A stretch of DNA of 64,000 bases from Tetramitus jugosus (taxonomy: Eukaryota > Heterolobosea > Eutetramitea > Acrasida > Vahlkampfiidae): NCBI GenBank assembly GCA_937625935.1, contig OW569383.1:372001-436000 (forward strand). Direction: 5' to 3'. This document shows positions 8,159-18,268 of this stretch, one piece after another; the first letter of the stretch is position 1, and each line of letters begins with the position of its first letter. The notes below the pieces were generated by a model. The model was given only the letters and a program-made list of their open reading frames with translations, was not told the DNA's origin and did not search any database. A program made the translations under genes and the position numbers.

Positions 8159-11100
8159 ATGAAGCGTCATCGACTTTCCTGCACTTGCAACAACAACAAT
8201 AGCAATAGCAATAATACGAACAACAACAATGTTCACGAAAGCTCTTGCTCAGCTTCTTCATCCCCACCTGAAATGATGACTGATACCAATGATGCGACAT
8301 GCACCTTGGTGGACTCTGCGCGTGCCACTTTTCCCGGTGATATTCCCACTAGAAACATTCCTCGAAGAAAATATCACTATTCTCACCAACAACAACACCA
8401 TCAACACCATGATCACCTTCAGTATGATCACAACAACAACAACGGTGTGAATAATGTTGGTGGCTCTATTCATCCATCCAATCCAATGGATCATCATCAC
8501 CATGATGAACAGCACCACGCAAGCAATGCTGCTGCAACGACTCAAACTGCTGGTCCCAACAATATTTTTGAAGTACCCCATTTTTTAAAGAATAACACCG
8601 GTATGAACAATACTACGATGATTACCTTTAGTAACAATTACAATGACAAGAAGCAAACTTCGGATTGTACGGAAGGTATCATCATTTCTTCTGCGATCCC
8701 AAACTATAACAACAGCGAGGCCAATAATAATAATAATAAGATTACCTCTTATCAACAGAATGAAGGTGATGACAATGAATGCATTCCATGCATGCGTTTC
8801 ACAAAGAGACAGAAAAAAGCCTGCACCATTTGCAAACTTCCTACATCCATTCTCTCACTCGTGACTCGATATCTGAACAAGTTTGATTTGTTTTGCGTAT
8901 TGAGTCTCACATGTCGCGTATTTTACAATATTGTCCATAACGTGACATGTTGGCATGATCGGATGTTTGCTGTTTGTGATCAAAGCTTGGAGCACATGAC
9001 CCACACGACATTTATGACACTTGTCGAACAATGCCAGTTCAGACATTTGTGTATTTGGCAAGATGGCGAAACGAATCAAAACAATAATAACAACAATAAT
9101 AGTCGTCGTGGTTGTATATCTTCTCTCTTTAATTTGGGAGCATCGGTAAACAAAGTATTGTCGAGAGAAGTATTCGGAACAAAGTCGCTGTGTGCTCTAT
9201 TTCAATGTACAAAAGAAACAATACCTTTCCTGAGAAATTTGAAGACATTGGTATTGAAAACGAAATTTGCAACATCGAAACATATATTCTTGGCGATGCA
9301 AACATGCCCAGAACTTGAAACACTGACGTTTATATACGATGGCACGCAATCATCGCCCAGTACTGTCAAGAGTTTTGGTACTGCGACAATAAATGCTGTA
9401 GAAGGAGCTCTGTGTGATATTAGGAGAACATTGGCTGCCTCTACGGTCAAGAACTCTCCAATTGAACAATATGCTCCGAAAATTGCATTGCTCAAAGACA
9501 AGGTGAAATGTAGGACACTGACTCACTTCAAGATTATTCAAAACGATCCTCACTTGTGTCCATTTATGAAGCAGCAACTCACAGTGTTCACTCACTTGGT
9601 TCTCATAACTCAAAAGAATCTGAAGAAGATTGAATTGAGCTCACAAGTAAGCTTCCTGTGTTGTGATACCTTTGTGAAATATGGAAATGAATTATTCTTT
9701 GATCATCTACGGGAGATTGTGTTGAATGGCCATACGATCTCTAATGACGCTCTTAGTGCTCTACTATCCAAATGCCCCAATCTATCCGATCTCGTGCTAC
9801 ATAATATGCCATCGCTTACGACCCAATCTTTGGCTCACCTACCCTCGTCGCTCACTAGTCTCTGTATTTTGAACTGCCCTCGCATTGGTGTCTCGTCCAG
9901 CGATGTTATCATTCCACCACTGTGCAATCTGACAAAATTGAGCTTTACATCGAAATTGGACACTGCTGATGAAAATCTCATCAGAAGTGAGGCACTGCTA
10001 GTGTGGAAATTGTTCACATCCTGTGATTCGGCTAAGCTCAAGGACCTCATGTTTAACACTCATGGCATCTACAATCCCTATCAAGTATTTTGTTGCAATG
10101 TTGTGTGTGACAAACTCAGAAATCTGAGCAACATTTGTCTGATGAATAGTGACTTGAATGCTGATATTTGTAGTTTTATTAGCTCAAACGAACATAGCGA
10201 TATGACAGTAGCTGTGATTCAGGACAACTCAACGGCGTTGCCCAATTTACCAAAGTGTGCTGTCAAATCACTCTCCGAAAAATGCAAGTGTTTAGTTGTT
10301 AGATCGTATACATTGCCCGGTGATTGGCTAGAGACATTTGCAACCAATCACACGACTACAAAGAGCCTCCAGCTCATGAACTGTGCTGTCAACTATCAAC
10401 CGACTGTGTTCCCGCAGAACCGACCACAGAATTCATGCTCAACTGTGGAGGATCTGTCTCTACTGTCACATTGTGCATTCCCGCTCGACTTTTACACAAG
10501 GATCTTCTCCACATTTAACTGTGTGAAAACGTTGAAACTGTCAGAGCTGAATCCATTGCCAGTATATACATTGTCAATCATTTCCCAGCACTGCCCAATG
10601 CTCGAATCACTTTTCATTGACGATTGCACCTACCCTGTACTCTCGGATCAAGATGCGGAGAACTTTAGAGTTCCTCTATGCTCCTTTGAGAATCTGAAGG
10701 TACTAGAAGTTTGTAACTGTTCTAATCCATCGCTCCAACAGCTGTGTCTACTACTGTTGTCAATGAGGAATGTTGAGAAGATTTGCTTCAATGCTCGAAC
10801 CAGCAGTGGTATGGAGATTCAACACACACCGGGAGGTATTCAGCTCTCACTCGTGAATAATCTGAACTCTGGCTTCTTTGTCCAGATGAAGCAAATTATT
10901 CAACAAGTGATTTGCTGTCGCAAAACTTCATGCCTGTCCATGAAAACGTTTTGGGAATGGCAATTGTTTGTCGATGTGTTCCGCAATGTATACCATGAGA
11001 TATTTGAGGATCACAAAGTTCGTGTACAAACACGCTTAGCTACTCCACTCGTGGACCCAGAGAGATTCCCTTTCCAAGAGCTAAAAAGCTGTCTCGAGAG

Positions 11101-11305
11101 CTGGTTGACTGAAGATAACGCGTATATTGTGCTGCGACAGAAGCCAGATCGCCTGGCCTCACTCGGTGAAATCGAACAAACCAAGATACTGGAGAAGTTT
11201 ACAGCAGATGATTTGAAGATCAAGCAGGGTGCGATCAACAAAGGCTTCAGAGTTGCACTGCCCATCTTGTTCCACTACTTCATGGTATGCCTGGTTCAAG
11301 CGTAA
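8159..11305 (+). CDS. F-box / leucine-rich-repeat protein
   Basis: A 1,048-residue protein likely to be the substrate receptor of an SCF (SKP1-CUL1-F-box) ubiquitin ligase. The first 200 residues are Asn/His/Ser-rich low complexity. An F-box follows at about residues 220-270 (CTICKLPTSILSLVTRYLN, then LSLTCRVFYNIV), preceded by a Cys pair. From about residue 350 to 900 there are irregular leucine-rich repeats such as LREIVLNGHTISNDALSALL, CPNLSDLVLHNMPSL and CPMLESLFIDDC, the typical substrate-binding horseshoe of FBXL proteins. The C-terminal 150 residues are non-repetitive and charged. The ATG at 8159 opens the frame; no intron is required. The substrate is unknown. Confidence 0.85.
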   Translation: MKRHRLSCTCNNNNSNSNNTNNNNVHESSCSASSSPPEMMTDTNDATCTLVDSARATFPGDIPTRNIPRRKYHYSHQQQHHQHHDHLQYDHNNNNGVNNVGGSIHPSNPMDHHHHDEQHHASNAAATTQTAGPNNIFEVPHFLKNNTGMNNTTMITFSNNYNDKKQTSDCTEGIIISSAIPNYNNSEANNNNNKITSYQQNEGDDNECIPCMRFTKRQKKACTICKLPTSILSLVTRYLNKFDLFCVLSLTCRVFYNIVHNVTCWHDRMFAVCDQSLEHMTHTTFMTLVEQCQFRHLCIWQDGETNQNNNNNNNSRRGCISSLFNLGASVNKVLSREVFGTKSLCALFQCTKETIPFLRNLKTLVLKTKFATSKHIFLAMQTCPELETLTFIYDGTQSSPSTVKSFGTATINAVEGALCDIRRTLAASTVKNSPIEQYAPKIALLKDKVKCRTLTHFKIIQNDPHLCPFMKQQLTVFTHLVLITQKNLKKIELSSQVSFLCCDTFVKYGNELFFDHLREIVLNGHTISNDALSALLSKCPNLSDLVLHNMPSLTTQSLAHLPSSLTSLCILNCPRIGVSSSDVIIPPLCNLTKLSFTSKLDTADENLIRSEALLVWKLFTSCDSAKLKDLMFNTHGIYNPYQVFCCNVVCDKLRNLSNICLMNSDLNADICSFISSNEHSDMTVAVIQDNSTALPNLPKCAVKSLSEKCKCLVVRSYTLPGDWLETFATNHTTTKSLQLMNCAVNYQPTVFPQNRPQNSCSTVEDLSLLSHCAFPLDFYTRIFSTFNCVKTLKLSELNPLPVYTLSIISQHCPMLESLFIDDCTYPVLSDQDAENFRVPLCSFENLKVLEVCNCSNPSLQQLCLLLLSMRNVEKICFNARTSSGMEIQHTPGGIQLSLVNNLNSGFFVQMKQIIQQVICCRKTSCLSMKTFWEWQLFVDVFRNVYHEIFEDHKVRVQTRLATPLVDPERFPFQELKSCLESWLTEDNAYIVLRQKPDRLASLGEIEQTKILEKFTADDLKIKQGAINKGFRVALPILFHYFMVCLVQA

Positions 11306-11642
11306 TTCTTAGAACGGAAAAAAGCGCGAATAATAAATTGTCCGCACTTGAGGAGAAATGCGCATCTTTTAGTCAACCGAACAAAAAATTTTATTTTGTA
11401 ACCCCATAAAAACTAAGTTCAAAGATACGAGTTCGGTCAATTTCGACTTTGCAGAGGAACCAGCTTGCCAGGAAACTTACAGGTTGCCCACCGAAACCAA
11501 AAAACTCAGCACACGAAACGAATTTACACACCACACAACTCTAAGAATTACCTTACCTTTCAAAGTGACTTTTACTACCACTTCAACCAATAACAACCAC
11601 AGCAACATTAGCTCCAACCACCAATTAGACGACTTATTCACA
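11306..11642. other. Intergenic / 5' leader, no gene seen
   Basis: 337 bp between the F-box gene and the first ATG of the next gene. The downstream frame stays open back to 11484 but only from a TTG codon, so that stretch (CAA/ACC-rich) is taken as 5' leader. No RNA gene or clear motif was seen. Confidence 0.4.
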
Positions 11643-13142
11643 ATGATGACCACTACCAACGTCTCCACTCACAACAACAACAACATGAACGAACAATTAT
11701 TGTTATCTCCATTCGACATTGATGTGAACGACCAACTCTTTGACTCACCAATGTTTACCAACCATTCCAACCACAACCACAACAGCAACTCGAATAACCT
11801 TCAACTTCTTTCCCCTCTCTTGCTTTCACCACACCATGGCGAAGGTTTTGACGGCTTATTCAACGATATTATCCACAACAACAATCATTCTTATTACCAT
11901 CATCAGGATCCCTATCATCATAAGGACGGTGCGGCGAATGTGAATGCCGTGATGGCTGCCAATCATCCCACACCAACTGATACCACTGTTTATGACCAAA
12001 ATGATTTTCTCTCACAGTATTTGACCTCGAGTTCCTCCAGTGGTCAAGACTCCATGAATCGCTGGCATAATTCAGATCCACCTCCCTTGCCGCAACTAAT
12101 GGACAGTCCCACAACTACAACGCAACCTCAAGCTGCAGCTCCAATAAGACCCTCATTAATGAGACTTGAAGTCAACACTCAGTTTGACGAGACTCAAAAG
12201 GCAAAGAGAGTAATCACATCCACCAACAACACTACCTCAACTACTACATCAAACAATAACAATAATACCCAAAAAAATAATACAAAAAAAACAACAACAA
12301 CATCAGTAGTAGCAGTACAAGAGGAAGAAGACAATGAAACAGAAGAAGGAATGGAAGCTGGGTCCAGAGGATGGCAAACCGTGTTTGTCGATCCAAAGTA
12401 TGCCAACTCCATCTCTATTGAATTGAGCAGCAAGACACGATGTGAAGAACCGTGCTCTGAAGTACCATCCAAGATGTACAGCTCACTCAAGTATGAAATT
12501 AGACATCATGCTACTGGTGAACTGTGTGATCAAGTGGCCTTCCTGCTGGCAAGAATCTCTGTTGTCGACTCTGTCAACTTTGAAGAGATTAAGAAGGACA
12601 ACCGACCTGTGCTCAAGGGAGTTGTCGAATCCGCATTGACCAAACCACCTGGTGACACTAGATCTCAACAAAAGCTCTATGGTGTTCTCAAGTGTCAATT
12701 CACTGATGTGTCCTATCATCACAAGAAGAGAGACTTTTGTTGGCAGATTGGTCTGTTTAGACCTGATGACCTCGAAAGTCCAATCATGATTCTTCGAAGT
12801 GCACCTTACAAGGTGTTTGCTAGAAAGCCTGCCACCAACAAGAAGAGAAAAAGAGAGACTACTACTACCACCACTATGAACGCAGAGAATGATTCATCAT
12901 TCACTTCCACTTCTGCTGCCACAAGTAGTACTAGTAGTAGCAACAATGCCAATGGTTGGGACCAGTTCCAGAATCGTCTTGATGATTTGTTTAGAGATGC
13001 CAAGAGAATGAAGGTGGACGACAAGAGGAAGGTTGTAGGAATGTTGTGTGAGAAGATGATGGCCCTTGATGGTGCTCTCTTTTCACAAACTGTCATGAAT
13101 CTGCAACAACAATTTTCTGTTGTTGAAGAAGCACAGGACTAA
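11643..13142 (+). CDS. Putative transcription factor, CudA/p53-like DNA-binding fold
   Basis: 499 residues from the first ATG (11643). The N-terminal half is Asn/His/Ser/Thr-rich with short acidic-hydrophobic patches (SPFDIDVNDQLF), as in activation domains. A folded core at about residues 240-400 ends in GVLKCQFTDVSYHHKKRDFC, WQIGLFRP and ILRSAPYKVFARKP, directly followed by a basic cluster (NKKRKRE) that looks like a nuclear signal. The order 'strand, S-hh-KK, strand, S-x-P-[FY]-x-V-x-A-R' recalls the core of Dictyostelium CudA-type nuclear proteins, and more distantly Rel/STAT/p53 domains. A helical tail (WDQFQNRLDDLFRDAKRMK) could mediate dimerisation. The family call is tentative; that this is a nuclear DNA-binding protein is more likely than not. 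Confidence 0.75.
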   Translation: MMTTTNVSTHNNNNMNEQLLLSPFDIDVNDQLFDSPMFTNHSNHNHNSNSNNLQLLSPLLLSPHHGEGFDGLFNDIIHNNNHSYYHHQDPYHHKDGAANVNAVMAANHPTPTDTTVYDQNDFLSQYLTSSSSSGQDSMNRWHNSDPPPLPQLMDSPTTTTQPQAAAPIRPSLMRLEVNTQFDETQKAKRVITSTNNTTSTTTSNNNNNTQKNNTKKTTTTSVVAVQEEEDNETEEGMEAGSRGWQTVFVDPKYANSISIELSSKTRCEEPCSEVPSKMYSSLKYEIRHHATGELCDQVAFLLARISVVDSVNFEEIKKDNRPVLKGVVESALTKPPGDTRSQQKLYGVLKCQFTDVSYHHKKRDFCWQIGLFRPDDLESPIMILRSAPYKVFARKPATNKKRKRETTTTTTMNAENDSSFTSTSAATSSTSSSNNANGWDQFQNRLDDLFRDAKRMKVDDKRKVVGMLCEKMMALDGALFSQTVMNLQQQFSVVEEAQD

Positions 13143-13998
13143 ACAACGTTCACTCCACACTATCAACCAAGTTGTTGGCACGCAGTCAACAACACCTCTC
13201 TGAAGCACCAATCTCTTGGTGATTTCAACAACTGGAATGATTCTCAATCAGCCATACCATGTGATTGCTCAACTTGAGCCTTTCACTATCAATCGTGCAC
13301 ATCCACTTGTCTGTGAAACCACATGTGTGAATACTGTGTTTACTTGTTGACCCCCATGTAAGAGTTTGGTCAACTGACGAGTTTCTCTCACATACAGACA
13401 TGCAAGTACAAAAGGTCGAGTTGCGTGCGATTGCTTTGTAAGAGTGATGATTTTTGCTGTTATCATTGCTCAGGTACACTTCGCAGCAACAACCTTTACT
13501 TGGATCTCTGCACACAATTTTCTTTGATCAGTGCTCTGAAAGCAAAGTACTTATCAACGAATTTCAAACCGGTGTTGGATGTTGCAATGTTTAACCCAAA
13601 CACGGCATCACCCCTCACCAAAACCACACCGATGATTCGTCATCAAAGAGATTTGTGACTAGGACTTCTCACGTGTCTTTTCATTGAGATGCGAGTTTAG
13701 TCGAGTAACAGATCGACATTTTTTCAAAGGAGTTGCCCATCCTCTGAGAAGTTGAACCACCGTTTAGCCTTCTTTCGCCCACCGTTGTCCCGCCTTAAAC
13801 ATTTTCTCATCGCTTCTTCGATGTACTTTTCGCGCATTTCACACCGAGTATTCACTCCCTGCTTTGTCCCACTCTCTCACATACAAACATGCAAGTCAAA
13901 CCAAGGCATGTCTCGTGATGAACCCAACAAAAAGAACTGACAGCAAGCAAATCATGTTTATTCATGACACATTGTCAAACAGTGATGCACATGACATC
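13143..13998. other. Long intergenic region, no confident gene
   Basis: 856 bp between convergent genes. Two short stretches look like introns: GTAAG...CATACAG at about 13358-13397 and GTAAG...GCTCAG at about 13438-13473. No frame joins convincingly across them. A 24-bp segment (tctctcacatacaNacatgcaagt, one mismatch) occurs at 13384-13407 and again at 13873-13896. Small open frames exist on both strands but none has a recognised domain, and the best minus-strand one begins with GTG. Probably 3' UTRs plus spacer, possibly an eroded small gene. Confidence 0.35.
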
Positions 13999-14316
13999 CT
14001 AGTTGTTCTTTGATTCTGCTTCTTCGAGCGATCGCATCAAAATATTGATTCTGTACTTTAGCTTCTCGTTCTCAGTCTTCAATTCATCTCTCTGCTGCAC
14101 CAATTGCTTCTTCTGACTGATAGCATCGGATGCTTCCTTTTGTTCCTTGACCAACGTTTCTCTCAAGTGTTTCAATTGCTTCAAAACTGATTGAGTGAAT
14201 TGTTGGTTATCATTTTGGTCTTGGCTCTTTTGTTGTTCCAATTGAGTGTTGAGTTGCTTCAATTCAGTTTCGGCCTTTGTTGCCCTTTGTTCCAATTGCT
14301 CGATTTGTGTCTCCAT
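13999..14316 (-). CDS. Short coiled-coil protein
   Basis: A 105-residue protein that is almost wholly coiled coil, with heptad patterning from METQIEQLEQRATKAETEL through QRDELKTENEKLKYRINI. It starts at a proper ATG and is a single exon. It has no membrane helix or signal sequence. The size and pattern suit a small adaptor or a subunit of a larger coiled-coil complex, but no family can be named. It lies divergent from the acidic 600-residue gene, 75 bp from its first ATG, so the two may share a promoter. Confidence 0.7.
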   Translation of the reverse strand: METQIEQLEQRATKAETELKQLNTQLEQQKSQDQNDNQQFTQSVLKQLKHLRETLVKEQKEASDAISQKKQLVQQRDELKTENEKLKYRINILMRSLEEAESKNN

Positions 14317-14391
14317 CTTTCGTTGTTCCTTGTTGTGTGTTTTCGAGATGTTTGTGTGTAATTTTGGGCAGGAAGGTTTTTTTCCTGCCTA

Positions 14392-16194
14392 ATGGAAAGC
14401 AAACGCCGAACAAGATCAACAACAGCAATATCTTCCATAAGTTCTGGCCAGAAAATGTTTCGTTCAACAACCTTTAAACCACTGACCAAGCCATTGAACA
14501 TGAGCAAGCTAACAAATGAGGATGATGTCGATCATTTGGAATATGTTGATTATTCAGTCGATGGCTCCTCAGACTTCTCATCCGACAAGGAAGAGATCCA
14601 TGCTTACTGTGAACATGTGCTTTGTGATGCAAAGCTCATGGAAGAGCATCGATGCATTGAGAACATGATCTCGGAGAGTGTTCAATTTCCGATTGGTCCG
14701 CTTGTGTTCAAGTCGAAAAAGCATCACAAGGTAGTTCATGCTGCACTCAAGGCCATTCTCGATTTCCACAGAGCAAGCGACGCAAGCAGTGGTGACGGAG
14801 ATTCGAGCTTGTTTACAGCGGAACAAATTGAGACGGTTCATGTGCTCATGAAGAGATATCCCGTGAAGCAAAATTCTCGTCTCGTTCTCTTGTCGATTCA
14901 CGACCCTCAATCGGAGGCGTTTGGTCCTCGTCAAGGCATTGATTTTTGGTGTTGTGATCTACCGTTGGCATCATCTTCGTCTGCTTCTTCTAAACCATTG
15001 AAACAATATTTGGTTTCATCCGCCGACATCTACGGAAAAAACAAGAGATCAGCCCTGGCTAAATTATTTGAAATTCTTCGTGCGTACATCTCTAGGTCTT
15101 GCCTATGCAATCTCAGAGCTGCATTGACATTGGATGCTGGTTATGACACCTTTTTTGGTTGCGAGTTCTTTATGGAGTCAGCGGACAAGTTGGAGATGTT
15201 GAAGCAAGTGGAGGCATATGCAGAGGCTAGTCGTGTCAACAGTAAGTTGCGCAACAGAGCTGATTATCAGAAATTTGTGTTGTCTCTGGAGCCAGAGGGT
15301 TCTGGCAATGAGGAGTCAGGGACTACAACCACAGGATCATCATCTTCTGCTTCTAACTCTGCTACTACTGGTCAAACAGATCAAGCAGAAACAACTCCTT
15401 CAACATCTGCTGCCACTTCTAGCGCTTCTGAGAACAACGAAAACAACGATGATGATGACGGAGACAGCGACGAAGAAGAAAAGGATGACGCAGATAAATT
15501 TGCGAACGTAAATCGTAGAGATCTAATTGGCTGCGCGACTCGTCTGCTTGCAGTTGCTCCATTTGAAGCAGATCCTATCAAAGTTCCAAAGCTAATGCAC
15601 AAGTACCTCAGTGTTTGTCTACAGTTTCCATTTGTTGCTGACTTTTATGGTCTACCTGTTTGGGTTACAGGTGTCGACCGCGGGTACAAACATGGAGTGT
15701 CTCTGGTCTGTCAATTTTTGAAACCGAGTGGTGTGGCCCATGCAATTGCTGAGGCGACAAGAGTACAATCACAAAATGCTACAACGACAGACACTCCATC
15801 AACAACCTCATCAGACAATGAAGAACACAGCGATGAGAATGACGGCGATAGCGATGAACCTAGTGGCAGACCTCCGAAGAGAGCGAGAATCACTTCTGAA
15901 GCATCAGGTAGTGCAAGTAACAGCACAAGTAGCAGTGCAAGTTCGACTGGTGTATCCGGTAGTAATAGTGTGGCTCGAGATATCGAACTGGTTGGTCCTT
16001 CATTTGTAGTGTCTGCGGACGAGATAACGTTTGTTCCGTTGGACAATAAGGATTCAAATCAGAAGGTCATTTCGGACTACCAACTGTGGCTCAACTCCTG
16101 TACCTACTTTACAAAGGACAATCTAGAGCGCTACTACGACATTGCCAGCAATCCTCCTCTTTGCCTCTTCGTGCCACCCAATGGTTTCCAGTAA
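14392..16194 (+). CDS. Unrecognised acidic protein with low-complexity linkers
   Basis: A 600-residue protein from the ATG at 14392; an internal ATG at 14500 (MSKLTNEDDVDH) is an alternative start. Three ordered blocks are separated by two Ser/Thr/Asp/Glu-rich linkers near residues 300-370 and 455-540. Ordered stretches include HRCIENMISESVQFPIGPLV, DLIGCATRLLAVAPFEADPI and FPFVADFYGLPVWVTGVDRG. The second linker carries a basic patch (RPPKRARI) that could be a nuclear signal. No signal peptide, membrane helix or known motif was seen. I do not recognise the family. Confidence 0.75.
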   Translation: MESKRRTRSTTAISSISSGQKMFRSTTFKPLTKPLNMSKLTNEDDVDHLEYVDYSVDGSSDFSSDKEEIHAYCEHVLCDAKLMEEHRCIENMISESVQFPIGPLVFKSKKHHKVVHAALKAILDFHRASDASSGDGDSSLFTAEQIETVHVLMKRYPVKQNSRLVLLSIHDPQSEAFGPRQGIDFWCCDLPLASSSSASSKPLKQYLVSSADIYGKNKRSALAKLFEILRAYISRSCLCNLRAALTLDAGYDTFFGCEFFMESADKLEMLKQVEAYAEASRVNSKLRNRADYQKFVLSLEPEGSGNEESGTTTTGSSSSASNSATTGQTDQAETTPSTSAATSSASENNENNDDDDGDSDEEEKDDADKFANVNRRDLIGCATRLLAVAPFEADPIKVPKLMHKYLSVCLQFPFVADFYGLPVWVTGVDRGYKHGVSLVCQFLKPSGVAHAIAEATRVQSQNATTTDTPSTTSSDNEEHSDENDGDSDEPSGRPPKRARITSEASGSASNSTSSSASSTGVSGSNSVARDIELVGPSFVVSADEITFVPLDNKDSNQKVISDYQLWLNSCTYFTKDNLERYYDIASNPPLCLFVPPNGFQ

Positions 16195-16360
16195 TGAGTG
16201 GTGTTATCATTGTATAAAAACCGTTGATCTGTAACTTTGCGATTCCCTGTCGGAATAATAACGCACGATCTGATGTGTTGTCTTGATCTCTTTTTCAGCT
16301 GAGAGAAAACAGCAATTGATACCAATCAAAAACAATAGCAATCTGTTCATATTCAATATA

Positions 16361-18048
16361 ATGTCCATTCCATTTACTCAGTCCTACGATAGAGAAGCCA
16401 TCTTCCCAAAGAACCTTCAATTGTTCATTAACAATGAATGGGTTCCTGCAGACAGTGGCAAGACCTTTCCAGTGATCAAGTATGTTGCCTTTTTTTTTGT
16501 GTGTGATTGCACACATATCTGTTCTCTCCTCTCAGTCGATTAACAACTCGATCATGTGAAAGTCCTGTTGATGGATCAGAATTGTGTCGCGTGTCTGAAG
16601 CTGATAAATCTGATGTGAACAAGGCTGTCGAATGCGCTGAGAGTGCATTGAACGGTGAATGGAAGAAAATGGGAGCCAAGGGAAGGCAAGACTTGTTGCT
16701 CAAGCTTGGAGAGCTATGGAAGACAAAGGTTGAATCAATGTCCGTGTTGGAATCGTTGAACAATGGTACTTCTATTTCTTTGCAAAAGAGTGTGATTGAG
16801 TCATTGATCAATGAAATTCGTTATCATGCTGGATCCTGTGATAAGATTGATGGTAGAGTCGTTGGAGTCGATGGAGCCATGGGAGATTTTCACGTGTACA
16901 CTACAAGAGAGCCAATTGGTGTCTGCGGTATGATTATCGCATGGAATTTGCCATTGTGGTGCCTCATGGTGAAGCTCATGCCATGTCTCGCCATGGGCAA
17001 CACTGTTGTTGTAAAACCTGCTGAACAAACACCATTGACAGCGTTGGTTGTGGCCGATATGTTGAAGCAAGTTGGTTTTCCACCTGGAGTTGTCAATATT
17101 CTACCAGGTTTTGGACCAACGGCCGGTGCAGCCATCTCAGAGCACATGAAAGTGCGAAAGATTGCCTTTACTGGTTCCACTGAGGTTGGGCGTCTAATGT
17201 TGAAGGCCTCTGCTGATAGTAACTTGAAACAAATTCAATTGGAGCTCGGTGGAAAATCGCCACTCATTATATTTGAGGACTCTGATTTGGATGAGGCAGT
17301 AGAAATTGCTGCTTCGGCACTGTTTAGGTATGTGAATCTTTGTTCATTTTGTTCCATCATCATCTAACTAACTAACGTGTATACTTGTGTGTGACAACAC
17401 TTTATGATTGCCAATAATAGTAACAATGGACAGCAATGTGATGCTGGTAGCAGAACATTTGTTCACGAGAGTATTTATGACGCATTTGTCGAGAAGGCTG
17501 TGGCAAAAGCAAAGACATTGAAGATTGGAGATCCATTGAACCCTGAAACCGATATTGGACCACTGGTCAATATCGAGCAGTATGAAAGAGTGTTGCAATA
17601 TATTGAAACTGGTAAGAGAGAAGGTGCTAAGCTTGCTTACGGAGGGGCCAATCTCTCCAAGGAGCAGTACGGCGGCAAAGGTTACTATGTACAACCAACA
17701 GTGTTTGTTGACGTCACAGATGACATGACCATTTATCGCGAAGAAATATTCGGACCTGTTCAAAGTATTATCAAGTTCAGCTCATTGCAAGAAGTTATGG
17801 ATCGCGCCAATGACACTGCTTACGGCCTTGCCGGTGGTGTTATCAGCAAAGATATGTCCAAGATATTTGCAGTGACAAGAAATCTCAAGGCAGGAACAAT
17901 TTGGGTCAACAACTATGCCACGGTGATGCCAGAAGCTGAATTCGGAGGAGTCAAACAGTCCGGATTCGGAAGAGAAGGTGGTGTTACTGCTCTGAGCGAA
18001 TGGACAAACTTGAAAACAGTTTTCATGAAAGTTCCAAACATTCTCTAA
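16361..18048 (+). CDS. NAD(P)-dependent aldehyde dehydrogenase (ALDH1/2-like), three exons
   Basis: Oxidises aldehydes to carboxylic acids. Exons 16361-16479, 16563-17327 and 17421-18048 join to 503 residues, the usual length. The second junction rebuilds the active-site strand (ALFSNNGQQCDAGSRTF). The general base E267 (LELGGKSP) and nucleophile C301 sit 34 apart, as in the family. Other landmarks are IIAWNLPLW, FTGSTEVGR, EEIFGPV and GGVKQSGFGREGG. The first intron has two in-frame acceptors. The AG at 16561-16562 yields VINPVDGSELCRV, matching the family, while the more pyrimidine-rich AG at 16534-16535 would insert nine residues; the former is preferred. No organelle signal is evident, so it is probably cytosolic. 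Confidence 0.92.
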
Positions 18049-18268
18049 GAAGAAATCCTCGCTGTAATACAGCAAAGACTTTTTGTACTTTGTATAGTAG
18101 AGTGTATTGCATCCACCATAAAATCATCAATTTTGTAATGCACTCTGCCCATTTTTTCACACTCCGAAATTGTGGCGGACAAATATTTTCTTCTTCACCA
18201 TCAAAATTGACCAAAACAACACACGCACCACCAACATCAATTAACCACAACAACAACAAACAACAAAT

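Noticed and set aside
11484-11642. N-terminal extension of the CudA-like protein
   Set aside because: The frame opens only at a TTG codon; the first ATG is at 11643.
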